From: Paenibacillus sp. NFR01
GTDB taxonomy: Bacteria > Bacillota > Bacilli > Paenibacillales > Paenibacillaceae
NCBI RefSeq assembly: GCF_900111565.1
Contig: NZ_FOIK01000001.1
Coordinates: 1,891,309-1,955,308 of the forward strand
Length of the DNA: 64,000 bases
Direction of reading: 5' to 3'
The notes beneath the pieces were generated by a model that searched no databases, had not been told where the DNA came from, and worked only from the letters and a program-made list of their open reading frames with translations. Within the stretch, counting starts at the first letter, position 1; each line of letters opens with the position of its first letter. The position numbers and the translations under genes are program-made. Positions 27,447 to 35,526 of the stretch are shown piece by piece.

Positions 27447-28115
27447 TTACAAAAATCCGTTCGCCGCCAAAAATTCCGCACTGATCTTCGAATCATGCCC
27501 TTCAGCGTCGTTTCCCGGCTCTGCGCGGTAATGCAGTAAATGGTCTACATATTTGCCCAGGACGTCGCATTCGAGATTGACGGTATCGCCCGGACGTTTG
27601 AAGCCGAGAAGCGTCTCGCCGAGCGTGTGGGGGATGATCGAAACGGCAAAGCCCTCGCCTTCCGCCCAGGCCACCGTCAAGCTGATGCCGTCCACGGTAA
27701 TCGAGCCTTTCGGAATAATGTATTTGAAGAGCGCCTTCTTCTCGGGCGCAATTTCGAATACCACCGCGTTCTGGTCGCGTTTGACGCTGCGGATCTGCCC
27801 GGTGCCGTCCACATGACCCTGTACGATATGCCCGCCAAACCGTCCGCCCGCCGCCATCGCCCGCTCCAGATTCAGTTTGCTCCCGGTACGCAAATCCTTA
27901 AGATTCGTATTGCGGTACGTCTGCGGCATTACATCGACCGTAAAATGCTGATTGCCGAGGGCGGTTGCCGTCAGGCACACCCCGTTCACGGCAACGCTGT
28001 CGCCGATTTTCAGATCATCCATAATCCGGGATGCGCCGATGTTCAGCTCCATCTTTTCGCCTCCGCCGGTCACCCCGCGCAGGACGCCAAGTTCCTCTAT
28101 CAAGCCGGTGAACAT
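27447..28115 (-). CDS. ribE: Riboflavin synthase alpha subunit
   Basis: A 222-residue enzyme that dismutates two lumazines to riboflavin. Two tandem lumazine-binding domains are visible: the N-terminal MFTGLIEELG with GDSVAVNGVCLTAT, and the second with GHIVQGHVDGTG and GSITVDGISLTVA. AAGGAGG lies upstream. The C-terminal tail (after HYRAEPG) is somewhat longer than usual. Confidence 0.96.
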   Translation of the reverse strand: MFTGLIEELGVLRGVTGGGEKMELNIGASRIMDDLKIGDSVAVNGVCLTATALGNQHFTVDVMPQTYRNTNLKDLRTGSKLNLERAMAAGGRFGGHIVQGHVDGTGQIRSVKRDQNAVVFEIAPEKKALFKYIIPKGSITVDGISLTVAWAEGEGFAVSIIPHTLGETLLGFKRPGDTVNLECDVLGKYVDHLLHYRAEPGNDAEGHDSKISAEFLAANGFL

Positions 28116-28139
28116 ATGATCCCTCCTTCTCCTTCGTGC

Positions 28140-29240
28140 TTACCGGACAGGCGTGCCGCTGATACACACATTATCCCCGAGCACTTCGACTTCCAATCCG
28201 TCGAGCACGATCGCCTCGCGCATCAGCTCCACACCGGGGAAATCGAAGGTCCCGGCCGCGGCCGCCCCGCCGCCGACGATTTTCGGAGCGAAGAAGAGCA
28301 TGACTCTGTCCACCAGACCCAGTTCCAGCATCGCACCGTTCAGCGTACCGCCGCCTTCCAGCAGGATCGAGCCGATTTCCATCTCCCCGAGCGTCGCCAT
28401 TGCCGCTTTCAGATCAACCCGCGGACCGCTGCCGCTGACAAGGACCTGGACGCCCGCTTCCAGCAGCGCCGCGCGTTTGGCCGGGTCGGCCGCCTCCGTC
28501 GTCACGATGATGGTAGGGGCAACTTTGTCCGTGACTACCGCCGCATCCAGCGGAGTGCGCAGCTTTGAATCAACGATAATCCGCACCGGATTCAGCCCTG
28601 GCACCTCCAGCCGTGTCGTAAGCGAAGGGTTGTCCGCAAGCACTGTACCCACGCCGACCATAATACCCTGATGGCGATGCCGCAGCGTGTGTACGATCTC
28701 CCGGGAAGCAGGATTCGAAATCCATTTGCTGTCCCCGGTTTTTGTGGCAATTTTGCCGTCCAGCGTGCTTGCGCTCTTCAAGGTGACAAAAGGCTGCTTA
28801 GTCAAAATATACTTGATGAATCTCTCGTTCAGCCGCAGCGCGCGGCCGCGCAGCAGTCCGACCTCCACCTCAATGCCGTGTTCGCGCAGCAGGGCGACGC
28901 CCCGGCCCGCCACTTGAGGATTCGGGTCTTCGCAGGCCACTACCACCCGGGAGACGCCTTCATCGATCAGCCGCTGGGCGCATGGCGGAGTTTTGCCAAA
29001 GTGGCTGCAAGGCTCCAGCGTAACATAAGCCGTACTGCCCTGGGCTTTGCCCGCCGCCATGTTCAGCGCATGTACCTCGGCATGGCCGCCGCCGCGCTGC
29101 AGGTGGGTTCCCAGTCCGATCATTACCCCGTCCTTGACGACGACGCAGCCAACCACCGGATTGATCCCCGTCTGGCCCTGCGCGCGTTCCGCCATGTCCA
29201 AGGCAAGCGACATGTAAAACTCATCATTCATTTTGTCCAT
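28140..29240 (-). CDS. ribD: Bifunctional deaminase/reductase RibD
   Basis: A 366-residue enzyme for the second and third steps of riboflavin synthesis. The N-terminal deaminase has zinc motif GGGHAEVHAL and EPCSHFGKTPPC; the C-terminal reductase has TLDGKIATKTGDSKWIS and SILLEGGGTLNGAML. The ATG at 29240 has GGAGG 7 nt upstream; the frame continues 28 codons upstream into the leader terminator and is not used. First gene of the ribDE(BA)H operon, behind the FMN riboswitch. Confidence 0.96.
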   Translation of the reverse strand: MDKMNDEFYMSLALDMAERAQGQTGINPVVGCVVVKDGVMIGLGTHLQRGGGHAEVHALNMAAGKAQGSTAYVTLEPCSHFGKTPPCAQRLIDEGVSRVVVACEDPNPQVAGRGVALLREHGIEVEVGLLRGRALRLNERFIKYILTKQPFVTLKSASTLDGKIATKTGDSKWISNPASREIVHTLRHRHQGIMVGVGTVLADNPSLTTRLEVPGLNPVRIIVDSKLRTPLDAAVVTDKVAPTIIVTTEAADPAKRAALLEAGVQVLVSGSGPRVDLKAAMATLGEMEIGSILLEGGGTLNGAMLELGLVDRVMLFFAPKIVGGGAAAAGTFDFPGVELMREAIVLDGLEVEVLGDNVCISGTPVR

Positions 29241-29280
29241 AGAAGAACCTCCGATCTCTGGGCTGCAATGTAGAAACGCA

Positions 29281-29331
29281 TGAAAAACAACAAAACCCGT
29301 CTTAGATCTCCAGGAGGAGTTCAAGACGGGT
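29281..29331 (-). terminator. FMN-riboswitch terminator of the rib operon
   Basis: ACCCGTCTT (29295-29303) pairs with AAGACGGGT (29323-29331), followed by TTTTGTTGTTTTT on the minus strand, between the aptamer and ribD. FMN binding would favour this stem. Confidence 0.85.
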
Positions 29332-29469
29332 AAGAAAGAGATTATTCCGGCAGTTCAAAAAAATGATACGAAAAACCACGCCAAAAAGACGGCATGTGAA
29401 AGTTCGCACATAATCATGTAGAACACTGGATTCGGCCCTGTCCGCTAACAGCAGACCGCGCGCTCATCT

Positions 29470-29624
29470 CTCCTTCTTCCATCCAGACTATACTGTCGGT
29501 TCCGGATTTGCACCGGATCCACCGTTCATATGACTATGACACGGGTAGCGGACTTAGCCGACCTGACCGCCTTACAGCCGTCAAGCCTCATCACCGCCGG
29601 TAGGGAATCGCACCCTGCCCTGAA
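29470..29624 (-). promoter_or_regulatory. FMN riboswitch (RFN element) of the rib operon
   Basis: The conserved RFN blocks are present in order on the minus strand: CAGGGCAGGGTG, ATTCCCTACCGGCGGT, GGTGGATCCGGTGCAAATCC, then ACCGACAGTATAGTCTGGAT and GGAAGAAGGAGAG. Loop sequences between are unremarkable. It would shut off the operon when FMN is plentiful. Confidence 0.97.
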
Positions 29625-29696
29625 GGATAAATGCCTATTCAGTTAGATGTATAACCCGGCAATCTGCTAAAAATTCAGCAGGTCTAACCTAGCGGT

Positions 29697-29725
29697 AATA
29701 TACCACCTTCACCCAAAAAACACAA
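29697..29725 (-). promoter_or_regulatory. Probable sigma-A promoter of the rib operon
   Basis: On the minus strand: -35 TTGTGT (29720-29725), 17-bp spacer, -10 TATATT (29697-29702), about 70 nt upstream of the aptamer. Confidence 0.5.
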
Positions 29726-29820
29726 GAGCTCCTTGCCGTACCTATAGTTCTGAGAACCACATTTAGGGATTTTAACCAAAATAAAGATTAACATCCGAGC
29801 AGAACAACGATAGGTATATA

Positions 29821-29858
29821 AAAAACAGCGGTTCTCCTGCTTAGGGGAACCGCTGTTT
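29821..29858 (-). terminator. Terminator after the surface-protein gene
   Basis: A 15-bp near-perfect stem (AAACAGCGGTTCTCC with GGGGAACCGCTGTTT) followed by T6 on the minus strand. Confidence 0.9.
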
Positions 29859-29869
29859 CGATTGCGGGG

Positions 29870-32800
29870 CTATTCCTCGCGGCGTCCGCGTCTGATCCGG
29901 CTTAGCGCAAGCCCGAGCACGATCAGGCCGAAGCCGGTCCAGTAGATCGGAGCAGGGCTGCTTTCGCCGGTCTGCGGCAGCTTCGCCGGATTGCCGGCGC
30001 CGCCCGTTACGTCATCGTCTTCGGGTTTCACGCCGCCTTGCGGCACATCGTCATCCGTGATCGTCACATCGCCCGGCTGCGGCGTACTTCCCGCGGACGG
30101 CGACGGTGTCGCCGAGCCTCCCGGACCGCCTGCCGGAATCTCCGGCTCGTCAATGATAACGCCCGGCACTTCACTCGGGCTTGCCGTCGGCGCGGTTGTC
30201 GGTCCGGTTGTCGGTGCGGTTGACGGACCCGGCGTCGGGGTTGGAGTCGAGACTGGCAGAGCCGTATTCGTCACCGTCAGATTAACTTTTGCGGCAGACC
30301 CTATCGTAACCGGATATTCCTGCGCATTCAGCGCATACCCGGCAGGTGCCGTCGTTTCGGTCAGCACATAGCTGCCAAGCCAAAGCTGGGCGAACTCCGC
30401 ATTCCCGCTTGTATCGGTTGCACGGGTGCCGACGAGCACGCGATCCGAGCCGCTCAGACGGTATAACGTAAATACCGCGCCGGACAACGAAGCTTGCGGA
30501 TTCGCGGCATCCACTTTATGAACCGTCAGGGAGCCGCGCTCGCCGCTGCCCGTACCCGAGCCGCTGGATACGCCGACAATCAGTTCCTTCGTCGTTTCCT
30601 TGTTCACCAGAACCACGTTGCTGCCGGTGAGCTTCACGGTATTGGTCAGCTTCTCGCCGCTTGCCGCCACAATCAGGGATTCGTATTCCAGCACATATGC
30701 CGTGTCAATCGGCTGGAGGAAGCGCAGCGTAAAGGTCTGTTTGCCGCTGCTGTCGCTGCCGATCTCCAGCGTATAGTCCGTATCTTTCACCAGCGCCGAA
30801 CCACCCGCCGTCACTTCGCCGTTCGCGGCGACTACAGCTTTATACAGCCGGAAAGAATCCGGTACGAGCAGCTGGTTGCCGCTCGGTTCATCGGTAATGG
30901 CTGCCTCGGCCACATGCGACTGCGTGCGGTTAATCAGCACCGTCCAATTGACCCGGTCACCCGCTTGCACTCCGTCCTTGAAGACATATTCGTCGCCATG
31001 CGGAATGGTCACGGTTGCTACCAGATCTTTCGAAACCTGCTTGCCGCCGTCAAGCAGTACCGCCTTATTGCTGACGTCCTTGCCGATCAGTTGCCCGGCG
31101 AGACTGGTTTTGAATACAACAACATAAGGATCCTTGATCGGGCTCGTGAAATGAACCTTCAGTGCATTTCCAGCCGATGCATCTACGGTATAGTTGCCTG
31201 TGCTGACTTCCGTTCCTAATGTGTAATCGCCATTGGCGTCAAGCAGCATCGGGTAAACATGGAGCGAACCCGGCACCAGCGTCTGCCCCGAACCCAACGG
31301 GTCGCTGACCACGGCGTCATTCAGCGCTTTGCTGTTGTAATTAACCCCTACTGTCCAGGTTAATTCTTTGGCGGCGGCGTCATAAGCCCCTTTCTTGAAG
31401 CCGTTTTGCTTGGCTTCCGCCCGCGGAATGAACAATCCCTTCGCTTCCACAGATTTGACGATTTTGGATTCATCGGTCCACTCGACGCGGGCCGTATTGT
31501 TAAAGTTGTCGGTATTGCCGGTAATCCAGTCGAAATTGAATTCTGTCCGGTAGCTGATCGTGTATTGATTAGAGATTACGTTCCGGAACTTCACTTTGAA
31601 GCCCACATTCGGCTGGATGGGCGAAGCGTATTCCAGCTTGTATGAGGAAGCTTCGACAACGTCTCCGCTGGCGTCCCGGATCACGATGGTGGAAGGATCC
31701 AGCTTTTGCCCGCCCTGCGGAAAGCTGTCCGTGACGACGACACTCGCCATCATGTAGCGGTCGCCGTTTACGGTAATTTTCCAATCGGTTGTATGGTTAC
31801 GATAATCTACCGCGGACAGTGTCTTATAGATAATCGCCGTACGGAGAAGCTGAGTCGCCTCGCTGGTATACGTACTGTCCGTCACGGTATTGCGAACCGT
31901 TGTGTCCTTATACACGCGATAAGCGGCCGAGGTCTTGTATTCGACGCGATAAGGCGAAGTCACCGCTTTGTTAAATTTAAGCTCAAAACCCATTTTCTTT
32001 TCCATCCATGTCGGGGTTACGGTATAATCCGCGTTTTCGGTAAGCGGAGTTCCTTTTGTGGCGTTGCCCGCTGCATCCAGCGTCACCGGGTAGACCTTCA
32101 GTGAACCCGGCACAAACTCCACGGTATCATCGAACCAGTCCTGCAGTACGGCGTTGTCTGCCGGAATATTCTGTGCACCGTAGTTATACTCCAGCGCCCA
32201 GGTGATGGTTTGTTTGCCCCATTCATAGTTAGCCGCCACCTTCTTGAGGCTTCCGCCGCGCTGAATATCCACGGTCGCCGATGCGCTTTCCGGATCGCGG
32301 CCGTCGCCGCTCAAGGTTGCCGTGTTCGTGAACGAGGTTTGGCTGAGATCCGTAATCGGTGTGGACAAAGCGATCCGGTACGCACTGCTGATCGTCCCGT
32401 CGGCAAACGTTACTTTGATAACGCCGCCTTCCGCGGAAACCGCATACCGGCTGGCATCCAGCAGCGCCCCTTGCACGAGCGTGCCGTCGAGCCGTACGTC
32501 CAGCTCATATACGGCCGCCGTCACTGTGGCGCCTGGCGACAGCCCCGCTGGAAGCGGATCGGTAACGACCGGTTGGCTGATCGTCTCCAGCTTTTTGTTG
32601 ATGTCGATCGTCCAATCCAGATGGTCGGGATTAAAGCCCGGTGAAGAACCCGCTTTGCCGATTGCTTTATCGGATTGCGGCCTGAATTTCAGCGTTACCG
32701 TCTGCGAGCCGCCGTTCAGCGGGAAGACGACTTCCTGCACGGTGCTGCCGGTAATCGTCTGCTTGTCGAAGTTCGTCTCGATCCGCAGCGTCCCCTGCAC

Positions 32801-33211
32801 GTTGCCATGGGTTTTAATGTAGTCATTGAAGGTCATGACTACCTGATGGGTCGCACGGTTGACCGTAAACGTGCCAACATCCCCATCGGCGGATGAAAGC
32901 GATCCGCTGATGTCATTGAACAACGCAAACTGGGCCGGCAACGAGAAGGTAAACGAATCTCCTTCCTTATAGTTGTGGCCATCGGGCAATGCCCATGTGT
33001 AATCAAGGATTACTTGGTCGTCCAGCGTGTACACATTGTCTGTAACGGTCTGGCCGTTAGAACCATAGACAGACATCGTTATGCTGGTCAAGATGTTCCC
33101 GTTGTTTTCGATGGCCGCAGCCTTGGCTTGCGGGCTGAAATCATTGCCGTAAGCGACCTGCACAAACAGCAGGAGCAAAGCAAGCGCCACACTTATTCTC
33201 TTTTTCAACAT
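29870..33211 (-). CDS. LPXTG-anchored multidomain surface adhesin (collagen-binding-like repeats, SpaA/CnaB domain)
   Basis: A 1113-residue cell-wall protein. Signal peptide (1 to about 30, LKKRISVALALLLLFVQVAYG); an N-terminal MSCRAMM-type Ig-like domain (about 40-200); five successive Cna collagen-binding-like repeats of 120-150 residues, each opening with a D/TW-T/K-I/V motif (LDWTIDIN, ITWALEYN, TDWKITVN, LTWTVGVN, VNWTVLIN) and containing a VPGSLKVYP-like strand; a SpaA/CnaB domain (GSLTVHKVDAANPQ ... YVLTETTAPAGY, Glu for an isopeptide bond); a Pro/Ser/Thr stalk; then LPQTG (1078-1082), a hydrophobic helix and RRGRREE for sortase anchoring. ATG at 33211 with GGAGG 10 nt upstream. No sortase gene lies nearby. 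Confidence 0.9.
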   Translation of the reverse strand: MLKKRISVALALLLLFVQVAYGNDFSPQAKAAAIENNGNILTSITMSVYGSNGQTVTDNVYTLDDQVILDYTWALPDGHNYKEGDSFTFSLPAQFALFNDISGSLSSADGDVGTFTVNRATHQVVMTFNDYIKTHGNVQGTLRIETNFDKQTITGSTVQEVVFPLNGGSQTVTLKFRPQSDKAIGKAGSSPGFNPDHLDWTIDINKKLETISQPVVTDPLPAGLSPGATVTAAVYELDVRLDGTLVQGALLDASRYAVSAEGGVIKVTFADGTISSAYRIALSTPITDLSQTSFTNTATLSGDGRDPESASATVDIQRGGSLKKVAANYEWGKQTITWALEYNYGAQNIPADNAVLQDWFDDTVEFVPGSLKVYPVTLDAAGNATKGTPLTENADYTVTPTWMEKKMGFELKFNKAVTSPYRVEYKTSAAYRVYKDTTVRNTVTDSTYTSEATQLLRTAIIYKTLSAVDYRNHTTDWKITVNGDRYMMASVVVTDSFPQGGQKLDPSTIVIRDASGDVVEASSYKLEYASPIQPNVGFKVKFRNVISNQYTISYRTEFNFDWITGNTDNFNNTARVEWTDESKIVKSVEAKGLFIPRAEAKQNGFKKGAYDAAAKELTWTVGVNYNSKALNDAVVSDPLGSGQTLVPGSLHVYPMLLDANGDYTLGTEVSTGNYTVDASAGNALKVHFTSPIKDPYVVVFKTSLAGQLIGKDVSNKAVLLDGGKQVSKDLVATVTIPHGDEYVFKDGVQAGDRVNWTVLINRTQSHVAEAAITDEPSGNQLLVPDSFRLYKAVVAANGEVTAGGSALVKDTDYTLEIGSDSSGKQTFTLRFLQPIDTAYVLEYESLIVAASGEKLTNTVKLTGSNVVLVNKETTKELIVGVSSGSGTGSGERGSLTVHKVDAANPQASLSGAVFTLYRLSGSDRVLVGTRATDTSGNAEFAQLWLGSYVLTETTAPAGYALNAQEYPVTIGSAAKVNLTVTNTALPVSTPTPTPGPSTAPTTGPTTAPTASPSEVPGVIIDEPEIPAGGPGGSATPSPSAGSTPQPGDVTITDDDVPQGGVKPEDDDVTGGAGNPAKLPQTGESSPAPIYWTGFGLIVLGLALSRIRRGRREE

Positions 33212-33310
33212 CTGCGGGGTTCCTCCGTTTCGGTGAATGATGGGTATTAAATCATTGCAGTCTGGCAGCCGGTCAAACCCTTTGGCTTCAACCATAGGTG
33301 TTCCGTTTAT

Positions 33311-33351
33311 GTATGACCTGCCTTGGATGGACAGCTGGCATAGTATGACCT
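33311..33351. repeat. Two GTATGACCT direct repeats in the surface-protein leader
   Basis: Identical 9-mers at 33311-33319 and 33343-33351, start-to-start 32 bp (about three helical turns), 100-140 nt upstream of the adhesin start. They may be regulator half-sites. Confidence 0.4.
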
Positions 33352-33440
33352 ATATACATATATCACCTTTCCATGTAATGGTAGAATCACGAAATTCAAA
33401 AAATTAAATTAAATATTTGATAATTATAAAGGAGCACAGC

Positions 33441-33467
33441 AAAAAGACGCCGATATCATCGGCGTCT
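33441..33467 (-). terminator. Terminator after ppiB
   Basis: AGACGCCGAT (33445-33454) and ATCGGCGTCT (33458-33467) form a perfect 10-bp stem with a 3-nt loop, followed by T5 on the minus strand. Confidence 0.9.
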
Positions 33468-33491
33468 CCTGTTACAAGCGGATCGGATGGA

Positions 33492-33923
33492 TTAAACTTC
33501 AGTTACTTCTACTGTGCTCATTTTGTCGCGGCCCTTGAATGCGTCCACGTATTCCATGCCTTCGGTTACTTTGCCGAATACGGTGTGCACGCCGTCCAGA
33601 TGCGGCTGCGGCGCGTAAGTGATGTAGAACTGGCTGCCGCCGGTGTTTTTGCCGGCATGCGCCATGGCGATAACGCCGCGTTCATGTTTGTTCGGGTTGA
33701 TTTCGCAATTGATGGTGTAGCCTGGGCCGCCGGTGCCGGTGCCGTTAGGGCAGCCGCCTTGAGCTACGAAGCCCGGAATGACGCGGTGGAATACAAGACC
33801 GTTGTAGAATCCGCTGTTGGCCAGCTTTTCAAAGTTGGCGACCGTGTTTGGCGCGTCGTTTTCGAACAGATCGATCAGTACAACGCCGCCGTTTTCAAGA
33901 GTAATCTTCGCTTGCTTTGCCAT
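33492..33923 (-). CDS. ppiB: Peptidyl-prolyl cis-trans isomerase (cyclophilin)
   Basis: A 143-residue cytoplasmic cyclophilin. It has the catalytic [15 protein letters not shown], the GGSQFYI segment and [15 protein letters not shown]. It speeds proline isomerisation during folding. ATG at 33923 with AAAGGGG 10 nt upstream; thirteen open codons upstream are not used. It lies next to lysA as in B. subtilis. Confidence 0.95.
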   Translation of the reverse strand: MAKQAKITLENGGVVLIDLFENDAPNTVANFEKLANSGFYNGLVFHRVIPGFVAQGGCPNGTGTGGPGYTINCEINPNKHERGVIAMAHAGKNTGGSQFYITYAPQPHLDGVHTVFGKVTEGMEYVDAFKGRDKMSTVEVTEV

Positions 33924-34013
33924 ATGTAAATGACCCCTTTCTAAAATGCAGAAGTTAAACACCAGTTTTTAGTTTACTATGAATTGCAGGACAAAGCAAA
34001 GTAACCCCGATAA

Positions 34014-34041
34014 ACAAAAACAAGCGGGAGAATCTCCCGCT
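34014..34041 (-). terminator. Terminator after lysA
   Basis: AGCGGGA/TCCCGCT stem (34023-34041) with loop GAATC; GTTTTTGTTT follows on the minus strand. Confidence 0.8.
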
Positions 34042-34068
34042 CGCTCCTGTTTGATGTGTGCTGCCGGT

Positions 34069-35403
34069 TTATTTAGCCACCGTTTGCTTGATGATCCGCT
34101 CCGGAACGATATCGTTGGCAATGATGTCCTGATGGCTTTCACGGCGCACAACCAGGTCGCTTTGCCCGTTCTGCACGAACACCACGGCCGGACGGCGGAT
34201 CCGGTTGTAATTGCTGGCCATCGAATAGTTGTAGGCGCCGGTGCAAGGCACTGCCAGCAGGTCACCGCTCTCCACCTTCGGCAGCTCTACGTCCCAGATC
34301 AGCATATCGCCGCTTTCGCAGCATTTCCCGGCAATGGATACCGTTTCTTCGGTAGCATCGTTCGCGCGATTGGCCAGCATCGCTTCATATTTGGATTCAT
34401 ACAGCGCCGGTCGCGGATTGTCGGTCATGCCGCCGTCAACGGCCACATATTTGCGCACGCCCGGAATTTCCTTGTTGGTTCCGACTGTATAGAGCGTCGT
34501 GCCCGCATCGCCGACGATGCTGCGGCCCGGTTCCACCCAAATTTGCGGCAGCTTCTCGCCGATGCCGGCAAAATGCGTCTTCACCGCGTCGGTGATGGCA
34601 GCCACGTATTCCGATACGGCCAGCGGCGTGTCGCCTTCGACATAACGGATGCCGAAGCCACCGCCCAGGTTGACGACCGTAAATTCCGCGCCTAGTTCTT
34701 CTTTCACCTGGCGGGTGAATGCGGCTACGCGTTCAACGGCAAGCTGGAAGCCCTCCGTCTCGAAAATTTGCGAGCCGATATGCGAATGAACGCCGAGCAG
34801 CTTCAGATTCGCCTGGGCGGATGCCTCGCGCACTGCGTTATACGCGGCGCCATTGCCGATGTCGAAGCCGAACTTCGAGTCGGTCTGGCCGGTGGAAGCG
34901 TAGGCATGGTGGGCATGCGCTTCTACGCCTGGAGTAACGCGAAGCAGCACGTTGACGGTAACGCCCTTATGTGCGGCAATGGCTTGCAGCATGCTCATTT
35001 CCACCAGGTTATCGACTACGAAGCAGCCGATTCCGGCGTCGATTGCCATTTCGATTTCATCCGGCGTCTTGTTGTTGCCGTGGAAGTGGATGCGCGCCGC
35101 CGGGAAGCCGGCCTGCAGCGCGGTGTACAGTTCGCCGTCGGATACGACGTCCAGCGACAGCCCTTCCTCGTCAACGATGCGGCACATCGCCATGATCGAA
35201 AATGCCTTGCTGGCATAAGCCACCTGGAAGCCCAAGCCCGAAGCCGCAAAAGCATCCATGTATTCGCGGCAGCGGCGCCGGATCAATTGCTCGTCCATTA
35301 TATACAGCGGAGTTCCATATTCCGCCTTCAGCTCCGTAACATCACAGCCGCCGATCTCCAAATGCCCGGCAGCGTTAATTCGGCTCGTCCCGTGTAAAAA
35401 CAT
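34069..35403 (-). CDS. lysA: Diaminopimelate decarboxylase
   Basis: A 444-residue fold-III PLP enzyme converting meso-diaminopimelate to lysine. The PLP Lys is in AYASKAFS; other marks are HFHGNNKTPDEIEMAI, the phosphate-binding GGGFGIRYVEGD, EPGRSIVGDAG, the CESGDML segment carrying the active-site Cys, and GAYNYSMASNYN. The ATG at 35403 has GGAGG 9 nt upstream; a GTG two codons earlier is too close. Linkage of lysA to spoVA is conserved in Bacillus, where diaminopimelate is also needed for cortex. Confidence 0.97.
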   Translation of the reverse strand: MFLHGTSRINAAGHLEIGGCDVTELKAEYGTPLYIMDEQLIRRRCREYMDAFAASGLGFQVAYASKAFSIMAMCRIVDEEGLSLDVVSDGELYTALQAGFPAARIHFHGNNKTPDEIEMAIDAGIGCFVVDNLVEMSMLQAIAAHKGVTVNVLLRVTPGVEAHAHHAYASTGQTDSKFGFDIGNGAAYNAVREASAQANLKLLGVHSHIGSQIFETEGFQLAVERVAAFTRQVKEELGAEFTVVNLGGGFGIRYVEGDTPLAVSEYVAAITDAVKTHFAGIGEKLPQIWVEPGRSIVGDAGTTLYTVGTNKEIPGVRKYVAVDGGMTDNPRPALYESKYEAMLANRANDATEETVSIAGKCCESGDMLIWDVELPKVESGDLLAVPCTGAYNYSMASNYNRIRRPAVVFVQNGQSDLVVRRESHQDIIANDIVPERIIKQTVAK

Positions 35404-35460
35404 TCGCACAATCCTCCAATTTCCGTGGAATCCTCCACTTTCGTCTAAATTAGTGTATTC

Positions 35461-35469
35461 AGTATAGCA
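35461..35469 (-). promoter_or_regulatory. Candidate extended -10 promoter of lysA
   Basis: TGCTATACT on the minus strand (extended -10 TGn plus TATACT), about 60 nt upstream of the lysA start; no good -35. Vegetative expression of lysA would need a promoter separate from spoVA. Confidence 0.4.
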
Positions 35470-35526
35470 GACGAAGGGAACGCCATAGAATGGACTAATT
35501 TGCAGTTGATTTGTATATTTCCGCTT

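Noticed and set aside
33212-33360. Definite cyclic-di-GMP riboswitch call
   Set aside because: The central conserved block of class-I aptamers is missing and no terminator or ribosome-site sequestering stem could be shown by eye.
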